Source of the DNA: an uncultured Selenomonas sp.
Lineage (GTDB): Bacteria; Bacillota; Negativicutes; Selenomonadales; Selenomonadaceae
Reading direction: 5' to 3'
Length of the DNA: 64,000 nucleotides
NCBI GenBank assembly: GCA_900552565.1
Contig: USAK01000005.1
Coordinates: forward strand, 13,291-77,290
Shown: positions 8,709 through 18,588 of the stretch, piece by piece
How positions within the stretch are numbered: the first letter of the stretch is position 1
Layout of the letters: every line of letters begins with the position of its first letter
Made by a program: the position numbers and the translations under genes
The notes under the pieces: model-generated
Seen by the model: the letters and a program-made list of their open reading frames with translations, nothing else
What the model was told of the DNA's origin: nothing
Databases searched by the model: none

Positions 8709-10373
8709 TTGGCTAAATCAGCGCAAAAGTTACAGATCATCCCTCTCGGTGGTTTAGGGGAGATCGGCAAGAATATGACGGTAATCCGTGTGGATGATGA
8801 AATTCTCGTCATCGATGCGGGCCTGATGTTTCCGGATGAGGATATGCTCGGCATCGACCTCGTCATTCCGGACATCAGCTATTTGATTGAAAACAAGGAT
8901 AAAATCAAGGCCATTGTGCTCACGCACGGCCATGAGGACCATATCGGTGCCCTGCCGTATGTGCTCAAGAAAATCAATGTGCCGGTTTACGGCACGCGCC
9001 TGACGCTCGGCATCCTTGAGGGACGTCTCAAGGAGAACGGCGTCGACTCGAGCAACCTGCATTCAGTGATGCAGGGCGATATCATCAACATCGGCTGCTT
9101 CAGCGTCGGCTTCATCCGCGTCAATCACTCGATTCCGGATGCTGTGGGCCTTTCCATCAAGACGCCGGTCGGCATGATTGTGCACACGGGTGACTTCAAG
9201 CTCGACTACACGCCAATTGACGGCAAGATGACGGACTTCCGCCGCTTCTCGGACCTCGGCAACCGCGGTGTCCTCGTGCTCATGGCCGATTCGACGAATT
9301 CGGAGCGCGAAGGCCATACGCCGTCGGAGCGCACGGTCGGTGCAGCTTTTGACAAGGCGTTCCACAACGCGCGCGGCCGCATTATTGTCGCGACGTTCTC
9401 TTCGAACGTTCACCGCATCCAGCAGGTCATCGACACGGCCGTGCGCTATAAGCGTCATGTCGCCGTTCTTGGCCGCAGCATGGTCAATGTCGTCAATATC
9501 TCGCTCGAGCTCGGCTATATCACGGCGCCTGAAGGCACGCTCGTTGACATCGACGAGATTCATAACTACCGCATGGAGCAGATGGTCATCATCACGACGG
9601 GCAGTCAGGGCGAGCCGATGTCCGCACTGACGCGCATGTCCATGTCCGACCACCGCAAGGTCGGCATCGTGCCTGGTGATACGGTCATCATCTCGGCTAC
9701 GCCGATTCCGGGCAACGAAAAGCTCGTCTCGAAGACCATCGACAACCTCATGAAGCTTGGTGCCAACGTCATTTACGGCCGCAATCAGGGCATCCACGTT
9801 TCGGGCCATGCGAGCCGCGAAGAACTCAAGCTCATGCACAACCTCGTGCGTCCGAAGTTCTTCATCCCGGTCCATGGCGAGTATCATCATCTCGTGCAGC
9901 ATGCACGTCTGGCCCGCGAGCTCGGCATGCCGAAGGAGAATATCTTTATCAGCGAGAACGGCCAGATTCTTGAGTTCACGCGTGATAAAGGCCAGGTGGC
10001 CGGCAAAGTCACGGCCGGCATGGTCATGGTCGACGGCCTCGGTGTCGGCGATGTCGGCAACATCGTGCTGCGCGACCGCCGTCAGCTCTCGCAGGACGGC
10101 ATTCTGATTGTCGTCGTGACGATGAACAAGCAGACGCACCGCGTTGTCGCCGGTCCGGATATCGTCTCGCGCGGTTTTGTTTATGTGCGCGAATCGGAAG
10201 CGCTCATGGATGAAGCAACAGCCCGCGTCAGACAGGCACTTGAGCGCTGCGAAGACGAGAAAGTCAAGGAATGGGCTGCCATCAAGTCGAATGTACGCGA
10301 TGCACTTGGCCGTTATCTGTTCGAGAAAACGCGCCGCCGTCCAATGATTCTGCCCATCATCATGGAAATCTGA
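8709..10373 (+). CDS. rnj: Ribonuclease J
   Basis: Beta-CASP metallo-beta-lactamase with 5'-3' exonuclease and endonuclease activity in mRNA decay and rRNA processing. The start is a TTG preceded by GGAGGT with an eight-base gap; the 554-residue length is normal. The zinc motif is THGHEDHIGA (H73-H78), followed by later ligands in VHTGDFKLD, a beta-CASP domain with ADSTNSER, and the C-terminal ligand motif HVSGHASREELK. It stands alone between two terminators. A weak start codon plus a long leader would suit a gene that is controlled after transcription, but that is inference. Only one paralogue is in the window, so J1 and J2 cannot be told apart. Confidence 0.96.
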   Translation: MAKSAQKLQIIPLGGLGEIGKNMTVIRVDDEILVIDAGLMFPDEDMLGIDLVIPDISYLIENKDKIKAIVLTHGHEDHIGALPYVLKKINVPVYGTRLTLGILEGRLKENGVDSSNLHSVMQGDIINIGCFSVGFIRVNHSIPDAVGLSIKTPVGMIVHTGDFKLDYTPIDGKMTDFRRFSDLGNRGVLVLMADSTNSEREGHTPSERTVGAAFDKAFHNARGRIIVATFSSNVHRIQQVIDTAVRYKRHVAVLGRSMVNVVNISLELGYITAPEGTLVDIDEIHNYRMEQMVIITTGSQGEPMSALTRMSMSDHRKVGIVPGDTVIISATPIPGNEKLVSKTIDNLMKLGANVIYGRNQGIHVSGHASREELKLMHNLVRPKFFIPVHGEYHHLVQHARLARELGMPKENIFISENGQILEFTRDKGQVAGKVTAGMVMVDGLGVGDVGNIVLRDRRQLSQDGILIVVVTMNKQTHRVVAGPDIVSRGFVYVRESEALMDEATARVRQALERCEDEKVKEWAAIKSNVRDALGRYLFEKTRRRPMILPIIMEI

Positions 10374-10389
10374 TTTTTACAGGCTATGA

Positions 10390-10414
10390 GCCGGAGACCA
10401 TGTCTCCGGCTTTT
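10390..10414 (+). terminator. Intrinsic terminator after rnj
   Basis: Perfect eight-pair stem GCCGGAGA/TCTCCGGC with a five-base loop, followed by four T. Confidence 0.88.
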
Positions 10415-10465
10415 CTACTAATATTGTATAATCCCCCTGCTTATTTTTTCGGGAAGGAGCGGCTT

Positions 10466-13400
10466 ATGCCATTTACCCATCTTCATGTCCATACAGAATT
10501 TTCTCTGCTTGACGGCGCGAGCCGCATCAAGGAACTCATCAAGACGACAAAAGAGCTTGGCATGGACAGCATTGCCATCACTGACCACGGTGCGATGTAT
10601 GGCGTCATCGATTTTTATAAAGAAGCAAAGAAACAGGGCGTCAAGCCCATCATCGGCTGCGAGGTCTACGTCGCACCGGGCGCGCGTCAGGAACACCGCG
10701 AAATCAATGGCGTGCGCTATTATCATTTGATTCTGCTCGCTGAGAATCAGACGGGCTACCGCAACCTCGTCAAGCTTGTCTCTTTGGCAAATATCGAGGG
10801 CATGTACTATAAACCGCGTGTCGATAAAGAGCTTCTGCGCAAGTATCATGAAGGCATCATCTGCCTGTCGGCCTGCATTGCCGGTGAAATCCCGCGCGCG
10901 CTGCTGCAGGATAACAAGGAACGCGCGGATGCGCTGGTGCGTGAATACCTCGATATCTTTGGCCGCGATAATTTCTTCCTTGAAATCCAGAACCATGGCC
11001 TGCCGGAAGAACGCAAGGCCAATGTCGGCCTCGTAGAGCTGGCGAAGAAATACGATGTCGGCCTGGTCGCGACCAACGACCTTCATTACGTGCACCGCGA
11101 GGACAGCGAATTCCACGATATCCTGCTGTGCATCCAGATGAATAAGACATTTGATGACCCTGACCGCATGCGTTTCCCAAGTGATGACTACTATCTGAAA
11201 TCCCCAGAGGAAATGGCCGCACTTTTTCCCGACTATCCTGAGGCTGTCGCGAACACGGAAAAGATAGCGGCGCGCTGTCAGGTCGACTTTGAATTCGGCC
11301 ATCTGCAGCTGCCGTATTACCCGATTCCTGCACCTTATAAAGATGATGAAGCCTATCTGCGCCATCTCTGCGAGGAAAATCTGCTGCGGCGGTATCCTGA
11401 GGTCACGGACAAGGTACGCGAACGCCTCGAATACGAGCTGGGCATCATTCACCGCATGGGTTATGACAGTTATTTTCTGATTGTCTGGGATTTCATCAAT
11501 TATTCGCGCGAGCACGGCATTGGCGTCGGACCGGGGCGCGGCTCGGCGGCAGGCAGTATTGTCGCGTATCTCCTCGGCATCACGAACCTCGACCCCTTGA
11601 AGTACGATTTGCTCTTTGAGCGTTTCCTCAATCCGGAACGCGTGACGATGCCGGATATCGATGTCGATTTTGACTATATCCAGCGCGGCAAAGTCATCGA
11701 CTACGTCAAGGAACGCTATGGCTACGACCATGTCGCCCAGATTGTCACGTTCGGCACGATGGCCGCGAAGGGCGCTATCCGCGATGTCGGCCGCGTGCTC
11801 AATCTGCCGTATGCGGAAGTCTCGGAAATTGCCAAGCTCGTGCCGAATGAACTTAAAATCACACTTGACAAGGCCATGCAGGAGTCGGCGGATTTCCGCA
11901 AAGCCTATGAGAGCAATCCTGATGTCAAGCGCCTTATCGACCTGGCACGCAAGATTGAGGGCCTGCCACGCCATTCGTCGACACACGCCGCCGGCGTCGT
12001 GATTGCCCGCCATCCGCTGACGGACTATGTGCCCGTGTCCATTTCCGAAGGCACGCTCGTCACGGAATACGACAAGGACCATGTCGAGGAGCTAGGTCTC
12101 TTGAAGATGGACTTTCTCGGCCTGCGCACGCTGACGGTCATCAGTGACGCGCTCAAGAATATCGAGAAGAGCCGCCATGAAAAAATTGATATCGACAAGA
12201 TTCCGCTGACGGATGCAATGACGTCGAAAATGCTCTGCGAGGGCAAGACGGGCGCCGTTTTCCAGATGGAGTCAGCCGGCATGACTCAGCTCGTGCGCGA
12301 CCTCGCACCGGAGAATTTTGCCGACCTGATTCCGCTCGTGGCCCTTTACCGTCCGGGACCGCTCGGCAGCGGCATGGTCGAGGACTTTATCGCCGGCCGC
12401 CATGGTGAGAAGGAAGTTACCTACATGCATCCGCTTTTGGAGCCCATCCTGAAAGAAACGTTCGGCGTTGTGCTCTATCAGGAACAGGTCATGCAGATTG
12501 TGCAGGTGCTCGCCGGCTTCACGCTCGGGCAGGCCGACCTTCTGCGCCGTGCCATGGGTAAGAAAAAGCATGAAATCCTGATGGCGCAGAAAGAAAACTT
12601 CCTCAACGGCTGCGAAAAGAATCATATTGAAGCGGGCCTTGCCAATACGATTTTTGACCTCTTGACGCATTTTGCCGATTACGGCTTCAATAAGTCGCAC
12701 AGCGCGGCCTATGCCCTTGTCGCATGGCAGACGGCCTATCTTAAGGCACATTATCCGGCAGAATTCATGGCCGCGATGCTCACGAGCATCATGGATACCC
12801 CGAGGGTCTCGACGTATATCGAGCTCTGCCGCCGCATGGGGATAAAAATCCTGCCACCGGACATCAATGCCAGCTCGGCGTATTTCAGCGTTGACGGCCA
12901 GGCCATCCGCTTTGGCCTGGCGGCTGTGAAGAATGTCGGCGAGGCTGCCATTGAAAAAGTCACGAACATCCGCCGGGAGGGCGGCCCGTTTACCTCGCTG
13001 TCTGATTTCTGCCGCCGCGTGGATATGCGCGTCGTCAATCGCCGCGTCGTGGAAAGTCTCATCAAATGCGGCGCTTTTGATTCGCTCGGGGCAAAGCGCA
13101 GTCAGCTTCTGTCGATTTTGCCGCAGACGCTTACCGAAGCGGCTCAGCAGCAGAAAGATGCCATGAGCGGTCAGATGGGCTTATTCTCGGAAGAGACCAT
13201 CGAGGAGACCGGCATGCTGCGGCTGCCGGATATCCCCGAGGCGCCGAAGGCAGAGATGCTGAGCTGGGAAAAAGAGGCCACGGGCTTTTACATTACGGGA
13301 CATCCGCTCGACCAGTACACGGAGCAGCTTGAGAATCTGCCGCGCATCGGCAGCCTGCAGCCCGATGCTGTGCACGACAAGCAGGTCGTGCGCATCGGCG

Positions 13401-13852
13401 GCATGCTGACGGAGGCCAAGCGCATCACGACGAAAAAGGGCGATACGATGTGTTTCACGACCATCGAGGATTTCACGGGACAGATGGAGGTCACGGTGTT
13501 CCCGCGCACTTTTTATCAGAATATGAATCTGCTCGTGCCGGATACGGCTGTGGTTATTCAGGGGCATATCGACCTTGCCGATGAAACGGTCAAACTGCTG
13601 GCAGACAGTGTCTGGCCGCTCGCGGATTACCGCTATGCGTATTACATCGAGCTGCCGGCCGGGGGACTCACCGAGGACAAGCGCACGGAGATGAAGAATT
13701 TGATTGCCAGACATCATGGCAGCCACACTACGTTCTTTCATTCCGGCGGCCATTGGCAGAAGGCGCGTGAGAATTTCTGGCTCGACAATGACAAAGAGAC
13801 ATTCAAAGAGCTCGAAGCCATTGTCGGTGCGGGCAAGGTCAAAAAGCGGTAA
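10466..13852 (+). CDS. dnaE: DNA polymerase III subunit alpha (DnaE)
   Basis: Replicative C-family DNA polymerase of 1128 residues. The ATG at 10466 is preceded by GGAAGGAGC; the open frame extends upstream through the rnj terminator but has no start there. The N-terminal PHP domain begins HLHVHTEFSLLDGA (residues 5-18) and continues with ITDHGAMYG. The catalytic centre is PDIDVDFD near 395-402, with a third carboxylate in LLKMDFLG. Fingers and a helix-hairpin-helix segment follow (DFCRRVDMRVVN), then an OB fold near 990-1060 (VVRIGGMLTEAKR). Absence of an inserted exonuclease domain makes it the DnaE, not the PolC, type. Confidence 0.97.
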   Translation: MPFTHLHVHTEFSLLDGASRIKELIKTTKELGMDSIAITDHGAMYGVIDFYKEAKKQGVKPIIGCEVYVAPGARQEHREINGVRYYHLILLAENQTGYRNLVKLVSLANIEGMYYKPRVDKELLRKYHEGIICLSACIAGEIPRALLQDNKERADALVREYLDIFGRDNFFLEIQNHGLPEERKANVGLVELAKKYDVGLVATNDLHYVHREDSEFHDILLCIQMNKTFDDPDRMRFPSDDYYLKSPEEMAALFPDYPEAVANTEKIAARCQVDFEFGHLQLPYYPIPAPYKDDEAYLRHLCEENLLRRYPEVTDKVRERLEYELGIIHRMGYDSYFLIVWDFINYSREHGIGVGPGRGSAAGSIVAYLLGITNLDPLKYDLLFERFLNPERVTMPDIDVDFDYIQRGKVIDYVKERYGYDHVAQIVTFGTMAAKGAIRDVGRVLNLPYAEVSEIAKLVPNELKITLDKAMQESADFRKAYESNPDVKRLIDLARKIEGLPRHSSTHAAGVVIARHPLTDYVPVSISEGTLVTEYDKDHVEELGLLKMDFLGLRTLTVISDALKNIEKSRHEKIDIDKIPLTDAMTSKMLCEGKTGAVFQMESAGMTQLVRDLAPENFADLIPLVALYRPGPLGSGMVEDFIAGRHGEKEVTYMHPLLEPILKETFGVVLYQEQVMQIVQVLAGFTLGQADLLRRAMGKKKHEILMAQKENFLNGCEKNHIEAGLANTIFDLLTHFADYGFNKSHSAAYALVAWQTAYLKAHYPAEFMAAMLTSIMDTPRVSTYIELCRRMGIKILPPDINASSAYFSVDGQAIRFGLAAVKNVGEAAIEKVTNIRREGGPFTSLSDFCRRVDMRVVNRRVVESLIKCGAFDSLGAKRSQLLSILPQTLTEAAQQQKDAMSGQMGLFSEETIEETGMLRLPDIPEAPKAEMLSWEKEATGFYITGHPLDQYTEQLENLPRIGSLQPDAVHDKQVVRIGGMLTEAKRITTKKGDTMCFTTIEDFTGQMEVTVFPRTFYQNMNLLVPDTAVVIQGHIDLADETVKLLADSVWPLADYRYAYYIELPAGGLTEDKRTEMKNLIARHHGSHTTFFHSGGHWQKARENFWLDNDKETFKELEAIVGAGKVKKR

Positions 13853-13856
13853 GTTA

Positions 13857-13885
13857 TTGCGATGGGACAGGGAGAATGATAGAAT
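13857..13885 (+). promoter_or_regulatory. Candidate promoter of dacF
   Basis: TTGCGA (13857-13862), 17-base spacer, TAGAAT (13880-13885), starting five bases after the dnaE stop. The predicted start near 13892 lies downstream of the ATG at 13889, favouring the TTG at 13946 as the dacF start. Confidence 0.5.
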
Positions 13886-13945
13886 AAGATGTATCTATCA
13901 TTCCTTTTGAATCTTTCGAGGGAATATAAGGAGTTTGAGACTAGA

Positions 13946-15160
13946 TTGAAAAAAAGAAAATTCGCCCATCTGCTGCTCGCCGGAAGCATGGCTTTCACTT
14001 TTCTCGTGCCGCAGCTCATCACGAAGCCGGCACAGGCAGAGGCCGTTTATGATATCCAGGAAATGGCAAGACCGGATATCCCGGGTCTGGTCGTGAGCCC
14101 GGATGACCCCCTGCAGAATCTGACGGCGCGTTCTGCCGTCGTCATCGATGCCGCGTCGAAGCAGGTCATCTACGAGCGCAATAAAGACGAGCGCCGTTTT
14201 CCTGCCAGTACGACAAAAATCATGACGCTGATTCTGGCACTTGAGAATTCCAATATGGATGACATCGTGACGGTCAGCAGCCGTGCCGCGGGGAAAGAGG
14301 GGTCCACGCTCTGGCTGGAGGCTGGCGAGAAAATCCGCATGGGCGACCTGCTCTACGGTATGATGATGCATTCGGGTAACGATGCGACCGTGGCCGTCGC
14401 GGAACATATCGCTGGTTCTGAAGATAAGTTTGCCGCCATGATGACGGCAAAAGCCCATGAAATCGGTGCGGTCAATACGAATTTTGCCAACGCCAACGGT
14501 CTGCCGCGCGATGACCATTACACGACAGCGTATGACCTGGCCCTGATTACGGCCTATGGCTACAGCATCCCTGGCTTTGAAGATATCGTCAGCACGAAGG
14601 AAACGGACTTTGACTGGGTCAAGGACCCGTCGCACCACCTGCGCAATGAAAACCAAATGCTCTGGCTTTACCGCGGCAGCAATGGCGTCAAGACAGGGTA
14701 TACGGACGCTGCCGGACGCTGTCTCGTTTCCGGGGCCAAGCAGGACGGCCTGCAGCTCGTGGCAGTCGTGCTCGATTCTGTCTATATGTGGAATGATTCC
14801 ATCAAGCTGCTCGACTATGGCTTTGCCCATGTTGAGCCGGATACGCTCGTCAATGCGGGCGACATTGTCGATTATGCGTCGGTCTCGGGCGGCACGGGAC
14901 GCAAACTGCCGCTAAAGGCAGCCGGCACGCTGACGCTGGCCAAGCTCAAGGACGCGGACAAGCAGTATAAGACACATGTGGAGGTCAAGGACCTGCGTGC
15001 CCCCGTTAAGCAGGGCGATACGGTCGGACGCTATGTCGTAGAGCTCGATGGCAGAGAAGTCGCTTCGACCGACCTCGTAGCCGGTGCCGACATCACGCGC
15101 CGTTCGTTCTTCCTGACGGTCTGGAGCTTCCTGACTTCATTGTTCCACGGAAAGGCGTGA
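13946..15160 (+). CDS. dacF: D-alanyl-D-alanine carboxypeptidase (DacF type)
   Basis: Secreted, membrane-associated penicillin-binding protein that trims the terminal D-Ala of peptidoglycan stems. The TTG at 13946 lies 12 bases after AAGGAG and gives 404 residues. A signal peptide starts with KKRK, has a hydrophobic core AHLLLAGSMAFTFL and a likely AQA/EA cleavage site near residue 30. The serine-enzyme motifs are all present: STTK (S88-K91), SGND (143-146) and KTG (249-251). A PBP5-like C-terminal domain follows, ending in an amphipathic, aromatic tail (TVWSFLTSLFHGKA) suited to membrane attachment. rluB begins four bases after the stop. Confidence 0.93.
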   Translation: MKKRKFAHLLLAGSMAFTFLVPQLITKPAQAEAVYDIQEMARPDIPGLVVSPDDPLQNLTARSAVVIDAASKQVIYERNKDERRFPASTTKIMTLILALENSNMDDIVTVSSRAAGKEGSTLWLEAGEKIRMGDLLYGMMMHSGNDATVAVAEHIAGSEDKFAAMMTAKAHEIGAVNTNFANANGLPRDDHYTTAYDLALITAYGYSIPGFEDIVSTKETDFDWVKDPSHHLRNENQMLWLYRGSNGVKTGYTDAAGRCLVSGAKQDGLQLVAVVLDSVYMWNDSIKLLDYGFAHVEPDTLVNAGDIVDYASVSGGTGRKLPLKAAGTLTLAKLKDADKQYKTHVEVKDLRAPVKQGDTVGRYVVELDGREVASTDLVAGADITRRSFFLTVWSFLTSLFHGKA

Positions 15161-15163
15161 GTT

Positions 15164-15919
15164 TTGCATATGGGAGAAGAACGTCTGCAGAAAATCATCA
15201 GTCAGGCAGGCATTGCCTCGCGCCGCGCGGCCGAAAAAATGATTCTTGAGGGACGCGTGGCTGTGGACGGGCAGTGCGTGCGGGAACTTGGCACAAAAGT
15301 CAATCCGGCAGAACATGCCATCGTGGTCGATGGCAAAGTCATCACGCAGCAGGAGCATCATGTCTATCTGCTGCTCAATAAGCCGAAAGGCTGTCTTTCG
15401 ACGGCCAAAGACGACCGCGGACGCCGTACGGTGCTGGACCTGCTGCCTGAGGTCCGCGAACGCGTTTATCCGGTGGGACGGCTGGACAACAACACAGAAG
15501 GACTTTTGCTCATTACGAATGACGGCGAACTCATGAACGGTCTGCTGCATCCGAGATTTGAAGTCGAGAAGACATATCATGCACGCGTGACCGGTCGTCT
15601 GACTCAGGCAAAGCTTGCAAAGCTGCGTCAGGGAGTCATGCTCGAAGATGGCATGACGGCACCGGCCAAAGTCAGGGAACTTCCAGAAGTTGAGCAGGGT
15701 GAACGGTCCAAGGGGATTTTTCGCGTGGAAATCACGATTCATGAAGGGCGCAATCGTCAGGTCCGCCGCATGTTCGCGGCGGTGGGCTGCGATGTCAAGG
15801 CCCTGAAGCGCGTGCGGTTTGCCCAGCTGACACTCATCGGCGTGCCGCGCGGCCATCACCGTGTGCTCACGGATGAGGAAATCAATATGCTTTACAGATT
15901 GGCGGGATTAACGAAATGA
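15164..15919 (+). CDS. rluB: Pseudouridine synthase, RluB/RsuA family
   Basis: Isomerises a uridine in rRNA. The 251-residue product starts with an S4 RNA-binding domain (ERLQKIISQAGIASRR) and has the catalytic loop GRLDNNTEGLL with the nucleophilic Asp near residue 108. The late motif HEGRNRQVRRM is typical of the RluB/RluE/RsuA branch. The TTG at 15164 has AAAGG eight bases upstream; the ATG at 15170 would shorten the protein by two residues and is equally possible. It overlaps the next gene by four bases and follows dacF closely, as in the dacF-rluB order common in Firmicutes. The modified position (23S U2605-type) is inferred from the family. Confidence 0.9.
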   Translation: MHMGEERLQKIISQAGIASRRAAEKMILEGRVAVDGQCVRELGTKVNPAEHAIVVDGKVITQQEHHVYLLLNKPKGCLSTAKDDRGRRTVLDLLPEVRERVYPVGRLDNNTEGLLLITNDGELMNGLLHPRFEVEKTYHARVTGRLTQAKLAKLRQGVMLEDGMTAPAKVRELPEVEQGERSKGIFRVEITIHEGRNRQVRRMFAAVGCDVKALKRVRFAQLTLIGVPRGHHRVLTDEEINMLYRLAGLTK

Positions 15920-17160
15920 AACAGATTATTGTCGTAGGAGCCGGGCCAGCCGGCATGATGGCAGCAATCCGCGCCGCCGAAAATGGCGCAAATGTCACGC
16001 TGCTCGAAAAAATGAAGAAACCGGGACGCAAGATGATGATTACGGGCAAGGGCCGCTGCAATATCACGAATGCGGCTGACGTACCGGAAATTATCCGCAA
16101 TATCCATGGCAACGGTGCTTTCCTCAACAGCTCCATGCGTACATTCGACAATCAGGACGTCATGGAATTTTTCCGTCAGCAGGGCGTGCCTGTCAAGGTA
16201 GAGCGCGGCAACCGCGTCTTTCCGGTCAGTGACAAGGCACAGGATGCTGTCGATGCCATGGTGCACCGTCTGCATGAGCTCGGCGTAAAAATTGAACTGG
16301 AGATGCCTGTCGCCGATATCCTGACGCAGGATGGACGCGTGGCCGGTGTGCGCACGAAGTCCGGTGCACATTATAAGGCCGATGCCGTGATTCTCGCGGT
16401 GGGCGGTGCATCGTACCCCGGCACGGGCTCGACGGGCGACGGCTACGAGATGGCGAAAAAGCTCGGCCATACCATTGTGCCGCTGCGTCCATCGCTCGTG
16501 CCGCTCGAAACGGAAGAAGAATGGGTCAGGGACCTGCAGGGACTTTCGCTGCGCAATGTCCGGGTGACTCTGTTGGCCAACAACGAAAAAGTGCAGGAAA
16601 TGTTTGGCGAGATGATGTTCACGCATTTCGGCGTGACGGGGCCCATCATCCTTTCGCTGAGCCGCAAAGCCGCGGAATGTCTCGCCGCAGGGAAGTATGT
16701 GGAGATGGAAATCAACCTCAAGCCGGCCCTGACGCCGGAAAAACTCGATGCCCGCATCCAGCGCGACTTTGATAAATACATCCGCAAGTCGCTGAAAAAC
16801 GGCCTTGTCGACCTTTTGCCGCACAAAATGATTGAGCCGCTGCTCGATTATGCTTTCCTTGACCCGGACCGTCCGGTCAATCAGGTCACGGCCGCGGAGC
16901 GCCACCGCCTTGTCGAGGTGCTGCAGCATCTCATCCTGATTGTCACGAAAACGCGTCCTTTGTCTGAAGCCATCGTGACGGCCGGCGGCGTGTCGGTGCG
17001 CGAAATCAATCCCAAGACCATGGAGTCAAAACTCGTGCCGGGACTTTACTTTGCCGGCGAGGTCACGGACGTCGATGCCTATACGGGCGGCTACAACCTG
17101 CAGGCGGCGTTCTCTATGGGAAATGCCGCAGGCTGCTGGAGTGTCTGGAATGACGATTGA
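15916..17160 (+). CDS. NAD(P)/FAD-dependent oxidoreductase, HI0933 (YhiN/BaiN) family
   Basis: Flavoprotein of 414 residues with an N-terminal Rossmann fold (VVGAGPAGMMAA at 6-17), the family signature GRKMMITGKGRCNITN near 36-51, a middle FAD-binding patch VGGASYPGTGSTGDGY, and the C-terminal FAD motif LYFAGEVTDVD leading to GGYNLQAAFSMG. The physiological substrate of this family is not settled; BaiN-like members were proposed to act on bile-acid intermediates, which should not be transferred here. It is translationally coupled to rluB by an ATGA overlap and followed by aroA 72 bases later. Confidence 0.88.
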   Translation: MKQIIVVGAGPAGMMAAIRAAENGANVTLLEKMKKPGRKMMITGKGRCNITNAADVPEIIRNIHGNGAFLNSSMRTFDNQDVMEFFRQQGVPVKVERGNRVFPVSDKAQDAVDAMVHRLHELGVKIELEMPVADILTQDGRVAGVRTKSGAHYKADAVILAVGGASYPGTGSTGDGYEMAKKLGHTIVPLRPSLVPLETEEEWVRDLQGLSLRNVRVTLLANNEKVQEMFGEMMFTHFGVTGPIILSLSRKAAECLAAGKYVEMEINLKPALTPEKLDARIQRDFDKYIRKSLKNGLVDLLPHKMIEPLLDYAFLDPDRPVNQVTAAERHRLVEVLQHLILIVTKTRPLSEAIVTAGGVSVREINPKTMESKLVPGLYFAGEVTDVDAYTGGYNLQAAFSMGNAAGCWSVWNDD

Positions 17161-17232
17161 GCCCTGTACGATGAGCTGTTATCTGCTTTATTGATATCAT
17201 TATGTAATCATAGACTTAGGGAGGGAACCCTC

Positions 17233-18537
17233 ATGGAAGATACAAAGACGATTGCGAAGGCGAAGCGCGGTCTGCATGGTGAAATCATGATTCCGGGCGA
17301 TAAGTCCATTTCCCATCGCAGTGTCATGTTCTCAGCACTCGGGAGCACGCCTGTGCATATCACGAATTTCCTGCACGCGCAGGATTGCCTGTCAACGGCT
17401 GCCTGCATGCGCGCCCTTGGTGCCAGCGTGGAATTTTCCTCGGAAACGGAGCTTACGGTCTGCGGCTGCGGTCTGCACGGCCTGCAGGAACCGGCCACGA
17501 TTATCGACGCGGGCAATTCGGGCACGACGCTGCGCCTCATGATGGGCATCTTGGCGCCGCAGCCGTTCCTGACGACTTTCACGGGGGATGCTTCCCTGCA
17601 CAAGCGGCCGATGGGACGCGTCATCAAGCCGCTGCGTCAGATGGGCGCAAAAATTTACGGACGCGAGCAGAATACGAAACTGCCTATCACGATTGTCCCT
17701 GCCGAGGGAAAACTTCATGGCATGGTCTATGAGAGCCCCGTTGCCAGTGCTCAGGTCAAATCGGCCATTCTGCTGGCTGGCATGTATGCCGATGCACCGA
17801 CAACGGTCGTCGAGCCGTTCACGTCGCGCGACCACACGGAACGCATGCTGGAAGCCTTTGGCGTGCACACGAAAAAAGAAGGCACGGCCGTGACCATAGA
17901 GCCGGTCGAAGAGTTCAAGGCACCCGAGGCCATTGAAGTGCCGGGAGATATCAGCTCGGCGGCTTATTGGCTCGTGGCAGGTGCTGTTGTTCCAGGGAGC
18001 AGCCTGCTCCTCCGCAATGTCGGCGTCAATCCGACGCGTACGGGCATCCTCGATGTCCTGCGTGATATGGGCGCAGAAATCACACGCGAGAACGAACGCA
18101 CGAGCGGGGGCGAGGCAGCCGCGGATATCCGCGTCGAAGCTTCGCAGCTGCACGGCGTTTCCTTTGGTGCGGAAATCATGCCGCGCCTCATCGATGAGAT
18201 TCCGGTCATCGCCGTGGCCGCGCTGTTTGCCGAAGGCGATACGGTCATCACGGGGGCGGGGGAGCTGCGCGTCAAGGAGACGGACCGCCTGCAGGCCATC
18301 ACGGATGAATTCAATAAGCTTGCACCGGGTTCGGTAGAAGCGAGCGCCGACGGTCTTGTCATCCATGGCGGCACGAAGGTAAAACACGCATCGTGCTTCT
18401 CTTATGATGACCACCGCATGGCGATGTCGCTGGCCATTCTCGGCACGGCGGGAGAGGGCGTGACGATAGAGAAACCGGCCTGTGTGAATATCTCGTATCC
18501 ATCATTCTATGGTACACTCAGCAGCCTGCAGGCCTGA
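17233..18537 (+). CDS. aroA: 3-phosphoshikimate 1-carboxyvinyltransferase (EPSP synthase)
   Basis: Sixth step of the shikimate pathway: transfers enolpyruvyl from PEP to shikimate-3-phosphate. The ATG at 17233 follows AGGGAGGGA and gives 434 residues. Motifs: PGDKSISHRS (21-30), GNSGTTLR from residue 94, KRPMGRVIKPL, SAQVK (172-176), RDHTE (199-203), NPTR (266-269), DEIPVIAVAA and DDHRMAMS. The set GDK, SAQxK, RxHxE and NxTR is the pattern used to define class II EPSP synthases. The active-site glycine corresponding to the position that is Ala in the CP4 enzyme is retained as G97. cmk follows, a common pairing. Confidence 0.97.
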   Translation: MEDTKTIAKAKRGLHGEIMIPGDKSISHRSVMFSALGSTPVHITNFLHAQDCLSTAACMRALGASVEFSSETELTVCGCGLHGLQEPATIIDAGNSGTTLRLMMGILAPQPFLTTFTGDASLHKRPMGRVIKPLRQMGAKIYGREQNTKLPITIVPAEGKLHGMVYESPVASAQVKSAILLAGMYADAPTTVVEPFTSRDHTERMLEAFGVHTKKEGTAVTIEPVEEFKAPEAIEVPGDISSAAYWLVAGAVVPGSSLLLRNVGVNPTRTGILDVLRDMGAEITRENERTSGGEAAADIRVEASQLHGVSFGAEIMPRLIDEIPVIAVAALFAEGDTVITGAGELRVKETDRLQAITDEFNKLAPGSVEASADGLVIHGGTKVKHASCFSYDDHRMAMSLAILGTAGEGVTIEKPACVNISYPSFYGTLSSLQA

Positions 18538-18588
18538 ACGCCTGCAGCAAAAATACAGCTTGCAATCTTGCATTTGGAGGAATCAGTC

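Noticed and set aside
9063..10139. 358-codon minus-strand frame antisense to rnj
   Set aside because: Shadow frame; the rnj reading has all metal-site motifs.
10418..12082. 554-codon minus-strand frame antisense to dnaE
   Set aside because: Shadow of dnaE codon bias; it also spans the rnj-dnaE gap and has no ribosome site or motifs.
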